Below, piece after piece: positions 5,680 to 7,209 of a DNA stretch of 7,209 bases. The first letter of the stretch is position 1. Each line of letters opens with the position of its first letter. The position numbers and the translations under genes were made by a program. Below the pieces are notes generated by a model. It did not search any database, was not told where the DNA came from, and saw nothing but the letters and a program-made list of their open reading frames with translations. Where the stretch lies: NCBI GenBank assembly GCA_001795115.1, contig MGNI01000017.1, positions 14,839 to 22,047 of the forward strand, read 5' to 3'. This DNA comes from Chloroflexi bacterium RBG_16_48_8. GTDB lineage: Bacteria; Chloroflexota; Anaerolineae; Anaerolineales; E44-bin32.

Positions 5680-7209
5680 ATGGTTGCCGCAGAGATATTC
5701 GACTTAAACGCATTAAAACCTATCCTTTCAAAGCATCTTGGTAGTGGTAGAAGCGCATTATTACCTGTGTTGCTAGAGGCACAAGAAACCTATGGTTTTC
5801 TATCTGAGCCTCTGGTTGTGGCGATTGGCAAAGCCTTGAGAGTGCCCATGGTAGAAATTCATGGTGTCATTGAGTTTTACACCATGCTCTACAAAGAACC
5901 GATTGGCAAGAATGTGATAAGAGTCTGTACAAGTCCTGTATGTGCGCAATTGGGCGGTGAGAGAATATTGCATGGACTGTGTGAATATTTCGGGATACAA
6001 CCTGGTGAGACCTCTTCCGATGGTCAATATCTGGTGGAAGAGGTCCCTTGTCTTTGTTTATGCGATCATGCTCCTGCGGCATTGGTTGGGAATACGCCAG
6101 CTGGCCCTCTGGACCCTTCAAAGCCCGTAGATATCCTGCAGGATTTTACGGAAGCATCCTTGGGCATTATTGGGGGAAATCCGCGTTGGCTCACATCCCG
6201 TTGTGGAGTCAATGATCCCAAAGATCTGAATGCATTTCTCAATTCTGGAGGATTTTCGGGCTTACGTCGTGCATTGGAGAAGATGACACCGATTGAGGTA
6301 ATTGCAGAGGTTAAGAACTCAGGATTGGTGGGACGCGGAGGGGCAGCCTTTCCGAGTGGCCTGAAATTAGAATTTACATCCCGGGCGGAGAGCAAAACCC
6401 GTTATGTTGTCTGCAATGGGGACGAGTCAGAACCTGGCACTTTTAAAGATCGGGTTCTCATGGAGGGTGATCCTTTCTTCATACTTGAAGGAATAGCTAT
6501 CTGCGCTTACGCGATCGGTGCTCACAAGGGGTATATCTACATTCGTGGGGAATATCCACGCGCACAGGGAATTGTTCAAAAAGCCATTGCAGAAGCTAGA
6601 GCGGGAGGCTACCTGGGTGAAAAAATTCTTGGAACGGATTTTTCCTTTGATGTTGAACTCAGATCTGGCGCAGGAGCGTATATCTGTGGCGAGGAGACGG
6701 CCTTATTCGAATCAGTCGAAGGAAAGCGGGGTTTCCCAAGGCTAAAACCACCTTACCCAACTACCCATGGATTGTTCGGTCAACCTACCTCCATAAACAA
6801 TGTTGAGACCTTATGCGCTTGTGCCTGGATTCTGGCACATGGTCAGGAAGCTTACCGCGCTCATGGCACCGAAAAATCGCCCGGGACGAAACTGTTCTGT
6901 TTGTCTGGGGATATTGTCCATCCTGGGGTTTATGAATTTCCATATGGAATCCACCTCGGCGACTTAATCGATTCGGCAGAAGGGATTGTTGGGACACCTC
7001 AAGCGTATCTCATAGGCGGAGCTGCAGGCACCTTTGCCGCACCGGATGAACTTGACTTGGAGATGAGTTTCGAAGGATTGAGATCCGCTGGGCATGGATT
7101 GGGTTCAGGTGTGGTTATGGTGTTCAATCAGGAACGTGATTTGTGTCATACTCTACACCAATTAGCCGTTTTCTTCGCCCATGAATCTTGTGGAAAGTGC
7201 TTCCCCTGT
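5680..7209 (+). CDS. NuoE-NuoF fusion: NADH-binding diaphorase subunit (HoxF / NAD-dependent formate dehydrogenase type), 3' end cut
   Basis: A continuous 510-codon frame with no stop before the window end. Residues 1-145 are a NuoE-like thioredoxin-fold ferredoxin with all four [2Fe-2S] ligands: C83 and C88 (CTSPVC), C124 and C128 (CLCLC). Residues from about 165 are NuoF-like: GLVGRGGAAFPSG (215-227, NADH/FMN site), VCNGDESEPGTFKDR (244-258), YIYIRGEYP (285-293), GAYICGEETALFESVEGKRG (332-351), then ESCGKCFPC (502-510) with three of the four N3 [4Fe-4S] cysteines just at the edge. The protein should oxidise NADH, or reduce NAD+, through FMN and pass electrons along Fe-S clusters. In complex I NuoE and NuoF are usually separate; fused forms occur in soluble NAD-linked hydrogenases (HoxF) and formate dehydrogenases, which I favour, but the catalytic partner is out of view. 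The start is ATG 5680 after AAGGAG with 5-nt spacing. An in-frame GTG at 5656 behind GGGGAGGG would add eight residues and is nearly as good. Confidence 0.92.
   Translation, partial: MVAAEIFDLNALKPILSKHLGSGRSALLPVLLEAQETYGFLSEPLVVAIGKALRVPMVEIHGVIEFYTMLYKEPIGKNVIRVCTSPVCAQLGGERILHGLCEYFGIQPGETSSDGQYLVEEVPCLCLCDHAPAALVGNTPAGPLDPSKPVDILQDFTEASLGIIGGNPRWLTSRCGVNDPKDLNAFLNSGGFSGLRRALEKMTPIEVIAEVKNSGLVGRGGAAFPSGLKLEFTSRAESKTRYVVCNGDESEPGTFKDRVLMEGDPFFILEGIAICAYAIGAHKGYIYIRGEYPRAQGIVQKAIAEARAGGYLGEKILGTDFSFDVELRSGAGAYICGEETALFESVEGKRGFPRLKPPYPTTHGLFGQPTSINNVETLCACAWILAHGQEAYRAHGTEKSPGTKLFCLSGDIVHPGVYEFPYGIHLGDLIDSAEGIVGTPQAYLIGGAAGTFAAPDELDLEMSFEGLRSAGHGLGSGVVMVFNQERDLCHTLHQLAVFFAHESCGKCFPC

Noticed and set aside
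6066..6395. 109-codon minus-strand ORF, and other minus-strand frames within 5800-6997
   Set aside because: All lie opposite the NuoE-NuoF coding frame, whose motifs and cofactor ligands are unmistakable.

Overview
The window looks like chromosome from a member of the Chloroflexota, most likely class Anaerolineae or a close relative. No rRNA or other marker gene confirms this. The inference rests on three gene styles: a class A penicillin-binding protein with a repeated beta-sandwich tail, a Ser/Thr kinase joined through one membrane helix and a Pro/Thr/Ser linker to a TolB-like propeller, and a fused NuoE-NuoF protein. Base composition is moderate and I see no insertion sequence, tRNA, rRNA, CRISPR array or phage gene.

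Layout. (1) 1-1389, plus strand: the C-terminal 462 codons of a penicillin-binding protein whose start lies before the window. Its transpeptidase KTG box reads T-S-G. (2) 1390-1689: a convergent gap with no convincing gene. It holds a nested set of inverted repeats (1404-1531) that can be drawn as a three-way junction. (3) 1690-2832, minus strand: a DUF1786 protein with an ASKHA-like N-terminal phosphate motif, preceded by its own sigma70-like promoter. (4) 2914 to about 4926, minus strand: the membrane Ser/Thr kinase with extracytoplasmic propeller, 81 bp upstream of DUF1786. The frame is open back to 5175, but the first 83 codons look non-coding. A good promoter sits immediately before the ATG at 4926. 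(5) 4927-5679: a divergent intergenic region of about 750 bp with promoter-like sequences on both strands, inverted repeats and a few tiny ORFs. (6) 5680-7209, plus strand: a 510-codon open frame cut by the window end, coding for a NuoE-like [2Fe-2S] domain fused to a NuoF-like NADH/FMN/[4Fe-4S] domain.

How the parts relate. The kinase and DUF1786 genes are codirectional and could be co-transcribed, although DUF1786 appears to have a private promoter. The NuoEF fusion starts a new transcription unit that runs out of the window. Its partners are probably a NuoG/HoxU-like protein and a hydrogenase or formate dehydrogenase catalytic subunit, but they are not visible here. I see no clear novel multi-gene system. 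The points most worth checking are the altered PBP active site, the uncharacterised DUF1786 protein, the structured convergent gap, and the leader of the NuoEF gene.
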